A DNA stretch of 5,060 bases from Oscillospiraceae bacterium (GTDB taxonomy: Bacteria; Bacillota; Clostridia; Oscillospirales; Oscillospiraceae): positions 1-5,060 of the forward strand of contig JAFOJR010000092.1 in NCBI GenBank assembly GCA_017420125.1, read 5' to 3'. The translations under genes were made by a program, and so were the position numbers. Of the stretch, positions 1-5,060 are shown piece by piece. The notes beneath the pieces were generated by a model. The model searched no databases and was not told where the DNA came from. It saw only the letters and a list, made by a program, of their open reading frames with translations. Numbering within the stretch: position 1 is the first letter of the stretch; each line of letters opens with the position of its first letter.

Positions 1-113
1 ATTAAAACAAGAAGCTTTGGACTTTCCGATACTGCATGTCGGGTCAAAGACCACCCGATTGCGCCTAGTATAAGGAGAATGGACAGCCCAAAGGCAAAAA
101 TTTTTTTATTCAT
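1..113 (-). CDS. N-terminal fragment of an exported or membrane-anchored protein, function unknown
   Basis: An open frame on the minus strand begins with ATG at 113-111 and runs off the left edge after 37 codons. A GGAGG ribosome binding site (124-120) sits 6 nt upstream, which makes this a convincing gene start. The peptide begins MNKKIFAFGLSILLILGAIG and continues WSLTRHAVSESPKLLVL. It has a short positive N-terminus (two Lys), a hydrophobic stretch at about residues 5-21, then polar sequence. This is the layout of a Sec signal peptide or a single N-terminal membrane anchor. There is no lipobox cysteine, so a lipoprotein is unlikely. The mature part is almost entirely outside the window, so the function cannot be named. 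It lies downstream of nfo in the same direction but behind a probable terminator, so it is likely transcribed separately. Confidence 0.72.
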   Translation of the reverse strand, partial: MNKKIFAFGLSILLILGAIGWSLTRHAVSESPKLLVL

Positions 114-300
114 ACATATCCTCCATTGCAGGGAATATCCACTCTGGAGTAGCCGTAACATAGTATATGCAGCCCAGAGAATTCAAAACAGGGAAAATGA
201 TACCAAGAAAAAGTAAAATAATCTGATCAATTTAAAAACTATAAAAAAGACGTTTTTTTGTCGAAAAAGTTCCAAATACAAATAATCTTTTTGAAAGTTT
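114..300. other. AT-rich intergenic region upstream of the left-edge gene
   Basis: This stretch is rich in A and T and holds no convincing gene. It should carry the promoter of the left-edge minus-strand gene. A TATACT hexamer on the minus strand (167-162) could be a -10 element, but nothing resembling TTGACA sits 16-18 nt upstream, so the promoter is not assigned. A 6-bp inverted repeat, CTCTGG (142-147) and CCAGAG (174-179), brackets that hexamer and could be chance or an operator. Short minus-strand reading frames here are Phe/Leu-rich products of AT-rich sequence. Confidence 0.35.
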
Positions 301-363
301 GAAAATAAAAGCAAAAAGCACAGGGAGAAATAACCATGAAGTAGCAAATACCTCCTGTGCTTT
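301..363 (-). terminator. Probable intrinsic terminator after nfo
   Basis: The 10-bp inverted repeat AAAGCACAGG (315-324) and CCTGTGCTTT (354-363) lies just past the nfo stop codon. Read on the minus strand, the hairpin is followed by a T-rich run (TTTTGCTTTTATTTTC, 314-300). The loop is long (29 nt), which weakens it compared with the other terminators in the window. Position, stem and T-tract together fit termination of nfo transcription and separation from the left-edge gene. Confidence 0.65.
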
Positions 364-376
364 GACAAAAAGTGAC

Positions 377-1207
377 TTACTTCTGGTATAAAGATCGGAG
401 CAACTGAATTTCTTTTCCATAGCCATCTAAATCATTTGGTGTTTCCAAATAAAAGGGGAGTGTACAGAGTTTGGGGTGATTGATCACGGCAGCAATTGCG
501 TTTAAACCGATTTCTCCTGTGCCGATTTTAGCATGGCGGTCTTTTCGGCTTCCACAAGGGTTTAAACTGTCATTTAAATGAATCGCTTTCAAGCGGGAAA
601 GACCGATAATTTGATTTAGCTCATCCAGAATAGCATCTAACTGGTGTACAATATCATATCCGCTGTCCCAGACGTGACAAGTGTCCAAACAGATACCGAT
701 TCGGTCAGAGTATGTGACTCTGTCGATAATGGCACGCAATTCTTCAAACTGCCTTCCTACTTCAGTGCCTTTTCCAGCCATGGTTTCCAGTAAGATCACG
801 GTATGCTGTTCGGGAATCAACACTTCATTGAGCAGGTTTGCGATATAAATAATGCCTTGTTCCACTCCCTGCTTTACATGGCTGCCGGGGTGAAAATTAT
901 AGCAGCAGCCAGGGAAGTATTCCAATCTGGCCAAATCGTCCGACATGGTATTTACAGCAAATTGACGCAAGTTGGGATCAGCAGCGCAGGCATTTAATGT
1001 ATATGGTGCATGGGCCAACAAGTGAAGAGGATATGTTTCAGTAAAGGCATGAAATGCTGTGATATCTTCCAGATCCAGCGGCTTGGCACGGCCTCCGCGA
1101 GGGTTCCGTGTGAAAAACTGTGCAGTGTTGGCGCCGATAGTTTGTGCATCTTTCGCCATTGCCAGATAGCCCTTTGCATTAGATAAATGGCAGCCAATGA
1201 GAAACAT
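377..1207 (-). CDS. nfo: Endonuclease IV (apurinic/apyrimidinic endonuclease)
   Basis: The 276-residue product cleaves DNA 5' to abasic sites and removes blocked 3' ends in base-excision repair. It belongs to the Zn-dependent AP endonuclease 2 family, a single TIM-barrel protein of about 280 residues, so this copy is full length. All nine metal ligands known from the E. coli enzyme have counterparts: His66 (HAPY), His106 (FHPGSH), Glu141 (LLET), Asp175 and His178 (LDTCH), His210 (IHLND), Asp223 and His225 (DRH), and Glu255 (LETP). The ATG at 1207 is chosen because AAGGAGG lies 9 nt upstream and the protein then opens with the typical MFLIGCHLS. A longer frame from a GTG at 1243 would put the start inside the preceding terminator hairpin. 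It lies 93 nt downstream of asnS on the same strand, with a terminator between them. It should therefore depend on read-through or its own weak promoter, and I see no clear promoter. Confidence 0.96.
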   Translation of the reverse strand: MFLIGCHLSNAKGYLAMAKDAQTIGANTAQFFTRNPRGGRAKPLDLEDITAFHAFTETYPLHLLAHAPYTLNACAADPNLRQFAVNTMSDDLARLEYFPGCCYNFHPGSHVKQGVEQGIIYIANLLNEVLIPEQHTVILLETMAGKGTEVGRQFEELRAIIDRVTYSDRIGICLDTCHVWDSGYDIVHQLDAILDELNQIIGLSRLKAIHLNDSLNPCGSRKDRHAKIGTGEIGLNAIAAVINHPKLCTLPFYLETPNDLDGYGKEIQLLRSLYQK

Positions 1208-1216
1208 GGGAGTGAG

Positions 1217-1223
1217 CCTCCTT
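1217..1223 (-). promoter_or_regulatory. Ribosome binding site that fixes the nfo start
   Basis: AAGGAGG on the minus strand lies 9 nt before the ATG at 1207. It decides the start in favour of MFLIGC rather than an upstream in-frame GTG. It begins only 2 bases beyond the T-tract of the asnS terminator. Confidence 0.85.
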
Positions 1224-1225
1224 GG

Positions 1226-1270
1226 AAAAAGATGAAAATTCACGCTGCACGAAACAGGTGCAGCGTGAAT
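1226..1270 (-). terminator. Strong intrinsic terminator between asnS and nfo
   Basis: A perfect 13-bp inverted repeat, ATTCACGCTGCAC (1238-1250) and GTGCAGCGTGAAT (1258-1270), encloses a 7-nt loop. On the minus strand the second arm runs into TTTCATCTTTTT (1237-1226). The hairpin begins 30 nt after the asnS stop codon and ends its T-tract next to the nfo ribosome binding site. It should end most asnS transcripts and leave nfo to read-through. Confidence 0.88.
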
Positions 1271-1300
1271 GAGAAAGAAAAAGACGTAGAAAGGTAGAAA

Positions 1301-2695
1301 CTAAAAATCTGCGTTTCCAACGGTGCGGGGATGGGGCAAAACATCGCGGATATTGGAAATCCCGGTGAGGTACATGATCAATCGCTCAAAACCCAAACCA
1401 AAGCCTGCGTGCGTGGTACCGCCATAACGGCGCAGATCCAAATACCACCAATAATCTTCCGGGTTGAGTCCCATTTCATTCATGCGCTGTTCTAACAGAT
1501 CCAGACGATCTTCTCTTTGGCTGCCACCGATGATTTCACCGATGCCAGGCACCAGACAGTCCATAGCGGCGACAGTTTTTCCGTCATCATTCAGGCGCAT
1601 ATAAAACGCTTTGATGTCTTTGGGATAATCTGTGACAAATACAGGACGTCCAAAATGCTGTTCTGTCAAATACCGTTCATGCTCTGTTTGCAAATCAGCG
1701 CCCCAATCCACAGGGTATTCAAATTTCACTTTGGCATTTTTTAGAATTTCAATCGCGTCTGTATATGTGACGCGGCCAAAATCGGAATTGACTACACCGT
1801 TTAGCCGTTCCAGGAGACCTTTGTCTATAAATTGATTGAAAAACTTTAGTTCATCAGGGCATTTTTTCAGAACAGTTGCGATGACAAAGCGGATCATATC
1901 CTCCGCCACTTCCATATCGTCGTTTAAGTCGCAAAAAGCCATTTCCGGCTCGATCATCCAGAACTCAGCAGCGTGTCGGGCTGTGTTGGAGTTTTCTGCC
2001 CGGAAGGTGGGACCAAAGGTATATACATCACCAAAAGCCATGGCAAAGCTTTCCGCATTTAACTGACCAGATACTGTTAAATTGGCGCCTTTGCCAAAGA
2101 AATCTTTGGAATAGTCGACACTTCCATCTGCTGTTTTAGGCGGATTCTCCAAATCCAACGTGGTAACACGGAACATTTCACCTGCACCTTCACAGTCGCT
2201 GGCCGTCACGATGGGAGTATGGATATAAACAAATCCCCGTTCTTGAAAGAACGTATGGATGGCGTGAGCAGCCACAGAGCGAACACGAAACGCAGCAGAG
2301 AATAAATTTGTGCGCGGACGAAGGTGTGCGATAGTACGCAGGAACTCAACGGAATGACGTTTTTTCTGCAACGGATACTCAGGGGCGGAAGCGCCCTCCA
2401 CAGTGATGGAAGTAGCTTTACATTCCAGAGGCTGCTTCCCATCTGGTGTTAAAACGATGGTCCCCTGGACGATTAAAGCAGCGCCTACGTTTTGCTTTGC
2501 AATTTCTTTATAATTTTCCAACAGGCCTGTTTCAAAGACCACTTGCAGGTTTTGGAAACAACTGCCGTCGTTTAGTTCAATAAATCCAAAGGTTTTCATA
2601 TCCCGCAACGTGCGGATCCAGCCGCCGACCTGAACTTGCTGACCGGAAAAAGCTTCTTTTTCACGAAAAATTTGTACGATTCTGGTTCGTTTCAA
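1301..2695 (-). CDS. asnS: Asparaginyl-tRNA synthetase (asparagine-tRNA ligase)
   Basis: This cytoplasmic class IIb synthetase joins asparagine to tRNA-Asn using ATP. The product is 464 residues from the preferred TTG start, matching the family's usual length of about 460. An N-terminal OB-fold anticodon-binding domain covers roughly residues 12-105 (VQVGGWIRTLRDMK, FGFIELNDGS). The catalytic domain follows, with motif 2 at about 231-250 (FRAENSNTARHAAEFWMIEPEMAF) and motif 3 at about 431-439 (GFGLGFERL). The C-terminus, VLPHPRTVGNADF, corresponds to the family's usual FPRTPxxAxF ending. FRAENSNTARH and the presence of a complete AsnS rather than an AspS-like anticodon domain support asparagine specificity. 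The TTG start (2695-2693) is chosen because GAGGGG lies 7 nt upstream. An in-frame GTG at 2710 lacks any ribosome binding site and lies only about 15 nt from the expected transcript start. A promoter lies directly upstream and a terminator follows, so it can be a single-gene unit. Confidence 0.96.
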   Translation of the reverse strand: MKRTRIVQIFREKEAFSGQQVQVGGWIRTLRDMKTFGFIELNDGSCFQNLQVVFETGLLENYKEIAKQNVGAALIVQGTIVLTPDGKQPLECKATSITVEGASAPEYPLQKKRHSVEFLRTIAHLRPRTNLFSAAFRVRSVAAHAIHTFFQERGFVYIHTPIVTASDCEGAGEMFRVTTLDLENPPKTADGSVDYSKDFFGKGANLTVSGQLNAESFAMAFGDVYTFGPTFRAENSNTARHAAEFWMIEPEMAFCDLNDDMEVAEDMIRFVIATVLKKCPDELKFFNQFIDKGLLERLNGVVNSDFGRVTYTDAIEILKNAKVKFEYPVDWGADLQTEHERYLTEQHFGRPVFVTDYPKDIKAFYMRLNDDGKTVAAMDCLVPGIGEIIGGSQREDRLDLLEQRMNEMGLNPEDYWWYLDLRRYGGTTHAGFGLGFERLIMYLTGISNIRDVLPHPRTVGNADF

Positions 2696-2702
2696 TGGAT
2701 AT

Positions 2703-2708
2703 CCCCTC
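2703..2708 (-). promoter_or_regulatory. Ribosome binding site supporting a TTG start for asnS
   Basis: GAGGGG on the minus strand is 7 nt before the TTG at 2695. No such motif precedes the alternative GTG at 2710, whose codon actually overlaps this site. The site therefore decides the asnS start. Confidence 0.75.
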
Positions 2709-2731
2709 ACATATTAAAAAATAATATCTAC

Positions 2732-2760
2732 ATTATAACGGTTTTTTCTCCCTTTTACAA
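2732..2760 (-). promoter_or_regulatory. Sigma-A-type promoter of asnS
   Basis: On the minus strand, a TTGTAA -35 element (2760-2755, 4 of 6 matches to consensus) and a perfect TATAAT -10 element (2737-2732) are separated by 17 nt. Transcription would start near 2725, giving a 5' leader of about 30 nt before the TTG start. The leader is too short for a riboswitch, and no T-box is seen here. Confidence 0.75.
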
Positions 2761-2840
2761 TGATTTATCGAAGGAAATTCAAAATTCAATGAAGACTGCG
2801 TTGTCAATGATTACATAGCAAGAAAAAGAAACGATTCTGC

Positions 2841-2883
2841 TTATAAAAATAAGGCCATCTGAAATCACCGATTTCAGATGGCC
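2841..2883 (-). terminator. Intrinsic terminator of the tRNA-Gln gene
   Basis: A perfect 14-bp inverted repeat, GGCCATCTGAAATC (2853-2866) and GATTTCAGATGGCC (2870-2883), has a 3-nt loop. It is followed on the minus strand by TTATTTTTATAA (2852-2841). The stem begins one base after the encoded CCA of the tRNA. It ends the tRNA transcript well before the asnS promoter. Confidence 0.93.
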
Positions 2884-2884
2884 C

Positions 2885-2958
2885 TGGCAGCGGAAGAAGG
2901 ATTCGAACCCTCACAAACAGAGTCAGAGTCTGTCGTGCTACCCTTACACAATTCCGCT
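2885..2958 (-). tRNA. tRNA-Gln, anticodon CUG
   Basis: This 74-nt gene includes an encoded CCA end and folds into a complete cloverleaf. The 7-bp acceptor stem is AGCGGAA with TTCCGCT, with G as discriminator base. The 4-bp D-stem is GTGT with GCAC (one T-G pair). The anticodon stem is ACAGA with TCTGT around the loop CTCTGAC. The variable loop is TTGT, and the T-arm is GAGGG, TTCGAAT, CCTTC (one G-T pair). The loop centre CTG reads CAG glutamine codons. It stands alone with its own promoter and terminator. In most Firmicutes such a tRNA is first charged with glutamate and then amidated by GatCAB; that is family knowledge, not seen here. Confidence 0.95.
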
Positions 2959-2994
2959 CTATAATTCTTACATTGAGGAAACAGAACATGTTTT

Positions 2995-3023
2995 ATTATA
3001 GCGTTTTTTTTTTAGTTTGGAAA
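2995..3023 (-). promoter_or_regulatory. Probable promoter of the tRNA-Gln gene
   Basis: On the minus strand, TTTCCA (3023-3018, 4 of 6 matches to a -35 element) lies 17 nt before a perfect TATAAT (3000-2995). The start would fall near 2988, about 30 nt before the mature tRNA 5' end. That is a normal length for a leader removed by RNase P. Confidence 0.65.
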
Positions 3024-3164
3024 GGGCAAAAGTAAAAAAAGAAAAAAATTGCGCTATCAACATGCTTCTTTACGAATTTTTGCTATGCTGCGGGATGTTT
3101 TCTTTGTTTAAAAGCGAAGAAAAGAATGAAAATACAGGTGCAATGAAAAAGGAGAAAAAACACC
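3024..3164. other. Intergenic spacer between divergent promoters
   Basis: This A-rich spacer separates the leftward tRNA-Gln promoter from the rightward leuA promoter. I see no RNA structure, repeat or supported gene in it. A 42-codon plus-strand frame (3062-3190) has no ribosome binding site and is not called. Confidence 0.5.
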
Positions 3165-3193
3165 TTGACAAGAAATCAAAAGTTTTGTAAAAT
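3165..3193 (+). promoter_or_regulatory. Sigma-A-type promoter of the T-box/leuA transcript
   Basis: A perfect TTGACA -35 element (3165-3170) and TAAAAT -10 element (3188-3193, 5 of 6 matches) are 17 nt apart. Transcription should begin near 3200, shortly before stem I of the T-box leader. Near-consensus promoters are usual ahead of T-box leaders, where control is exerted by attenuation rather than initiation. Confidence 0.88.
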
Positions 3194-3210
3194 AAATGCA
3201 ATATCGAAAA

Positions 3211-3487
3211 GACAATGAAGGGAATAAGATACAGCATTTTTTACGCAGAGAGCCTGTGGGTGGTGTGAACAGGTGTAAGGTACTGTATGAATAGCTCATC
3301 CCGGAGTCGCCTGTTCGAAGCAAAAGCAGAGAGCAGGACGGAAAGGGCACCGTTATTTGCCCAGGCCTTGTTGGAGGCTGACGAGGGCCATTGTTAAAGT
3401 TTATTTTTTCATGGCCAAAATAAGGGTGGTACCGCGTAGATTTTTTACGCCCCTGACAGTGAACAATCACTGTCAGGGGCTTTTCGT
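3211..3487 (+). promoter_or_regulatory. Leucine-specific T-box riboswitch controlling leuA
   Basis: The leader binds tRNA-Leu and lets transcription continue when the tRNA is uncharged. Stem I carries the hallmark AGAGAG (3247-3252) and an apical hairpin CCTGT/ACAGG (3253-3257, 3269-3273) with the GGTGGTGTGA-type loop. The stem ATACAG/CTGTAT (3229-3234, 3283-3288) closes the specifier loop. The codon CTC (Leu, 3295-3297) in GAATAGCTCATCCC is the likely specifier, and a K-turn-like GGAGT follows. A later stem, GGCCAT/ATGGCC (3386-3391, 3411-3416), precedes the T-box core AAGGGTGGTACCGCG (3422-3436). The bulge UGGU (3427-3430) would pair with the ACCA end expected of tRNA-Leu, which agrees with the specifier. 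In the antiterminator, AGGG (3423-3426) pairs with CCCT (3451-3454) and GCGTA (3434-3438) with TACGC (3446-3450). This uses bases that also form the terminator, so the two exclude each other. Confidence 0.95.
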
Positions 3488-3490
3488 TTT
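3449..3490 (+). terminator. T-box regulated intrinsic terminator ahead of leuA
   Basis: The 13-bp arms GCCCCTGACAGTG (3449-3461) and CACTGTCAGGGGC (3468-3480) enclose a 6-nt loop and are followed by TTTTCGTTTT. Bases 3449-3454 are shared with the antiterminator. The hairpin therefore forms when charged tRNA-Leu fails to stabilise the antiterminator, stopping transcription before leuA. Confidence 0.95.
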
Positions 3491-3609
3491 ATCTACCCAT
3501 TCTACTTGTGTGCGAATTTGCACATTTTCCGGACGCCTGCAATAAGAAAAAATAAAAAGGAATCACATGAAGGTGTTCCGTAATTGCTTACCGAGGGAGG
3601 ATTATCGTC
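3491..3609 (+). other. Post-terminator leader of leuA
   Basis: About 120 nt lie between the T-box terminator and the leuA start. They hold a weak 5-bp hairpin TGTGC/GCACA (3509-3513, 3520-3524). They also hold the start of a short frame at 3567 preceded by AAGGA, and the leuA ribosome binding site GGGAGG (3595-3600). No second regulator is recognised. Confidence 0.5.
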
Positions 3610-5060
3610 ATGAAACCAGGATATCAAAAGTATACTCCGTTTGTACCCATTCCGCTGGAAAACCGCGAATGGCCAACACGTCAGTTAACACAGCCACCTA
3701 TTTGGTGTAGTGTGGATTTGAGAGATGGGAATCAGGCTCTGGTTGATCCTATGAATTTGCAGGAAAAGTTGGAACTGTTTCAAACTTTGGTTCAAATTGG
3801 CTTTAAAGAAATTGAAGTAGGTTTTCCATCCGCCTCAGAAACGGAATTTGAAATTTTACGGACTTTGATCGAAAAAAACTATATCCCGGATGATGTTACC
3901 ATCCAAGTTTTGGTGCAGGCACGACCCCATTTAATTCAGCGGACTTTTGAAGCCATTGATGGCGCAAAAAATGTTATTTTGCATTTTTACAATTCCACGT
4001 CTACTGCACAGAGAAAAATGGTATTTAAAAAGGATATGGACGGGATTATTCAAATTGCTGTCGATGCAGCTCGTATGATTCGCGAATTAAGCCAGCCGTT
4101 GTTGGAGCAGGGAATGAATTTACGATTTGAATATTCCCCTGAAAGCTTTTCCGGGACAGAAGTGGATAATGCAGTGATGATCTGCCAGCGCGTGTTGGAA
4201 GAGCTGGGTGCGACACCGGAACGAAAAGTAATTTTGAATCTTCCTTCCACAGTTGAAATGAGCACACCAAACCAGTATGCAGATCAGATTGAATATGTAA
4301 TTAAACATTTAAAAAGCCGGGACTGCGCGATTATCAGTATTCACCCGCATAACGACCGTGGAACTGGTGTGGCAGCGGGCGAATTGGCACTCCTTGCCGG
4401 GGCAGACCGCATGGAAGGCACTTTATTTGGCAATGGAGAGCGTACAGGCAATGTGGATATCGTTACTTTGGCGATGAACTTATATACGCAGGGGATAGAT
4501 CCAAAGTTGGACTTTTCACATATCAACGAAATCCGTGAAGTATATGAGCGCACGACCAAAATGCAGGTAGGGGAGCGTCATCCTTACGCAGGGACTTTGG
4601 TTTTCACTGCTTTTTCCGGTTCACATCAGGATGCCATCAATAAAGGTATTCAATATCAAAAAGAACATAACAGTGAATATTGGGAAGTGCCTTATTTGCC
4701 GTTGGATCCTGCAGACGTTGGCCGGCAATACGAACCCATTATCCGGATCAACAGCCAATCCGGAAAAGGCGGCACAGCATTTATTATGGACTCTTTTGGG
4801 TATCATCTGCCAAAAGAAATGCATCCGGAATTTGGTGCCCTGGTCCAAAAAGAAAGTGAGCGCACAGGGAAAGAAATGGCAGCAGACGAAATTCTGCGTT
4901 TGTTTCAAACGGAGTATATTGATATTGAGGCCCCTTATCGTCTGGTGGAGCATCAATTTATCGAGCAGCTTGATGAAGATGGAGATATGCATGTAGTATT
5001 TCATGGCGTACTGCAATATGAAACAGAAAAAGTGAAGCTGGAGGGCACCGGGAACGGCCC
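3610..5060 (+). CDS. leuA: 2-isopropylmalate synthase (partial, 3' end outside window)
   Basis: The enzyme condenses acetyl-CoA with 2-ketoisovalerate to give 2-isopropylmalate, the committed step of leucine synthesis. The ATG at 3610 has GGGAGG 9 nt upstream. The frame stays open for 483 codons to the right edge. The opening MKPGYQKYTPF and CSVDLRDGNQAL mark the longer LeuA type (about 550 residues or more), so roughly the last 70-80 residues are missing. A HMGL-like TIM barrel covers about residues 30-300. Arg38 and Asp39 (DLRDGNQ) are catalytic and metal-binding, His245 and His247 (HPHNDRG) are metal ligands, and GNGERTGNVD (274-283) is the second family signature. A linker follows, then the start of the C-terminal LeuA dimer/allosteric domain (from about residue 435), where leucine feedback normally binds; it is cut off here. 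Expression is controlled by the leucine T-box upstream. Further leu or ilv genes may follow but are not visible. Confidence 0.96.
   Translation, partial: MKPGYQKYTPFVPIPLENREWPTRQLTQPPIWCSVDLRDGNQALVDPMNLQEKLELFQTLVQIGFKEIEVGFPSASETEFEILRTLIEKNYIPDDVTIQVLVQARPHLIQRTFEAIDGAKNVILHFYNSTSTAQRKMVFKKDMDGIIQIAVDAARMIRELSQPLLEQGMNLRFEYSPESFSGTEVDNAVMICQRVLEELGATPERKVILNLPSTVEMSTPNQYADQIEYVIKHLKSRDCAIISIHPHNDRGTGVAAGELALLAGADRMEGTLFGNGERTGNVDIVTLAMNLYTQGIDPKLDFSHINEIREVYERTTKMQVGERHPYAGTLVFTAFSGSHQDAINKGIQYQKEHNSEYWEVPYLPLDPADVGRQYEPIIRINSQSGKGGTAFIMDSFGYHLPKEMHPEFGALVQKESERTGKEMAADEILRLFQTEYIDIEAPYRLVEHQFIEQLDEDGDMHVVFHGVLQYETEKVKLEGTGNG

Noticed and set aside
39..58. Inverted repeat TCGGGT / ACCCGA as a possible hairpin
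   Set aside because: It lies inside the left-edge coding region, has only 6-bp arms and no T-tract, and is likely chance.
183..426. Two minus-strand reading frames of about 61-64 residues rich in Phe, Leu and Lys
   Set aside because: They lie in AT-rich intergenic sequence. One crosses the nfo stop and terminator, neither has a convincing ribosome binding site, and composition explains the hydrophobic look.
1205..1243. Longer nfo start at GTG 1243
   Set aside because: It would place the start codon inside the terminator hairpin without a ribosome binding site, and it adds 12 residues not typical of the family.
2802..2807. Perfect TTGACA on the minus strand upstream of asnS as a second promoter
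   Set aside because: No -10-like hexamer lies 16-18 nt downstream. The TTGTAA/TATAAT pair closer to asnS is better.
2976..2992. AGAACATGTTTT as a LexA-type SOS box
   Set aside because: The half-sites do not have the GAAC-4-GTTC spacing of Gram-positive LexA sites. Only the AACATGTT palindrome is present.
3108..3470. 120-residue minus-strand reading frame
   Set aside because: It is antisense to the leuA promoter and T-box leader. The structured RNA on the plus strand explains the conserved-looking sequence, and there is no start signal.
4621..5016. 131-residue minus-strand reading frame
   Set aside because: It is the antisense shadow of the leuA coding frame, which has clear family motifs on the plus strand.

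Overview
The window looks like an ordinary chromosomal segment from a low-to-moderate-GC Gram-positive bacterium, most likely a Clostridia-type Firmicute. The evidence is the strong GGAGG-type ribosome binding sites, sigma-A-type promoters, compact intrinsic terminators, a leucine T-box riboswitch ahead of leuA, and a Firmicute-style AsnS and endonuclease IV. The placement is inferred from gene content and signals; no database was searched.

Left part, minus strand, reading right to left. A promoter (TTGTAA-17-TATAAT) drives asnS (asparaginyl-tRNA synthetase), which most likely starts at a TTG codon. A strong 13-bp hairpin terminator follows asnS. Next comes nfo (endonuclease IV, base-excision repair), whose ribosome binding site lies immediately after that terminator. 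A second terminator follows nfo. At the left edge is the start of another minus-strand gene, cut off after 37 codons, encoding a protein with a signal peptide or membrane anchor.

Middle. A complete single tRNA-Gln (anticodon CUG, CCA encoded) lies on the minus strand with its own promoter and a 14-bp terminator beginning one base after the CCA.

Right part, plus strand. A near-consensus promoter (TTGACA-17-TAAAAT) leads into a full T-box leader. It has stem I with the AGAGAG and GGTGTGA-type apical motifs, a CTC (Leu) specifier, a UGGU acceptor-sensing bulge, and mutually exclusive antiterminator and terminator hairpins. It controls leuA (2-isopropylmalate synthase, first committed step of leucine synthesis), which runs off the right edge about 483 codons in.

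The shared theme is translation and amino-acid supply (AsnRS, tRNA-Gln, leucine-starvation control of leuA), plus one DNA repair gene. I see no mobile element, CRISPR array, phage gene, toxin-antitoxin pair or defence system, and nothing I would call a new system. The points worth checking are small: the terminator wedged between asnS and nfo, a ribosome-binding-site-equipped 47-codon ORF overlapping the leuA start, the TTG start of asnS, and the truncated exported protein.
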